Shown: positions 5,985 to 5,999 of the stretch, one piece after another
How the letters are laid out: each line of letters opens with the position of its first letter
Numbering within the stretch: position 1 is the first letter of the stretch
Source: Gemmatimonadota bacterium
GTDB lineage: Bacteria; Gemmatimonadota; Gemmatimonadetes; Gemmatimonadales; GWC2-71-9
Reading direction: 5' to 3'
DNA length: 5,999 nucleotides
NCBI GenBank assembly: GCA_004357415.1
Contig: SMVY01000145.1
Location: 1-5,999, forward strand
Position numbers and translations under genes: made by a program
The notes under the pieces: generated by a model
What the model saw: only the letters and a program-made list of their open reading frames with translations
What the model was told of the DNA's origin: nothing
The model's database searches: none

Positions 5985-5999
5985 GGCTACAACGTGGAA

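Overview
The window is GC-rich (roughly two-thirds G+C by eye) and tightly packed, and every gene I can support lies on the minus strand. There is no tRNA, rRNA, CRISPR array, transposase or phage gene. Codon use is GC-rich throughout and nothing looks recently acquired. The GC content, the short G-rich tandem repeats between genes and the gene mix suggest a free-living environmental bacterium, possibly of the Gemmatimonadota. That placement is an impression, not a proof.

Reading along the minus strand from the right edge, a possible -10 box (5979-5984) precedes six genes that look like one transcription unit. They are a 90-residue protein of unknown function (5928-5656), an 86-residue ubiquitin-fold protein (5659-5399), an 87-residue two-helix membrane protein (5384-5121), a histone-deacetylase-superfamily amidohydrolase (5124-4234), an L-Ala-D/L-Glu-type dipeptide epimerase (4183-3170) and the replication-restart helicase PriA (3173-753). 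Three of the five junctions are 4-base ATGA stop/start overlaps and one is a 14-base gap. The only wider junction, 50 bases between the deacetylase and the epimerase, is largely filled by a heptamer repeat (GTAGGNN).

After PriA comes a 131-base spacer (622-752) with a two-copy 8-base repeat, several short G/C hairpins and five long G-runs. It probably ends the operon's transcription and carries the upstream region of the last gene. That gene (621 to beyond base 1) encodes the N-terminal half of a TIGR00300-type ornithine cyclodeaminase-like protein. It appears to lack the usual N-terminal LOR/SDH subdomain.

Two enzymes have clear general roles: the epimerase probably recycles murein dipeptides, and PriA reloads replication forks. 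The deacetylase-like enzyme has all its catalytic residues but no certain substrate. The three small genes have no assignable function. The most unusual part is the 5' half of the operon, where a ubiquitin-fold protein without a C-terminal diglycine, a small membrane protein and a deacetylase are translationally linked. I see no firm evidence of a new defence or mobile system. No gene-free stretch exceeds 300 bases.
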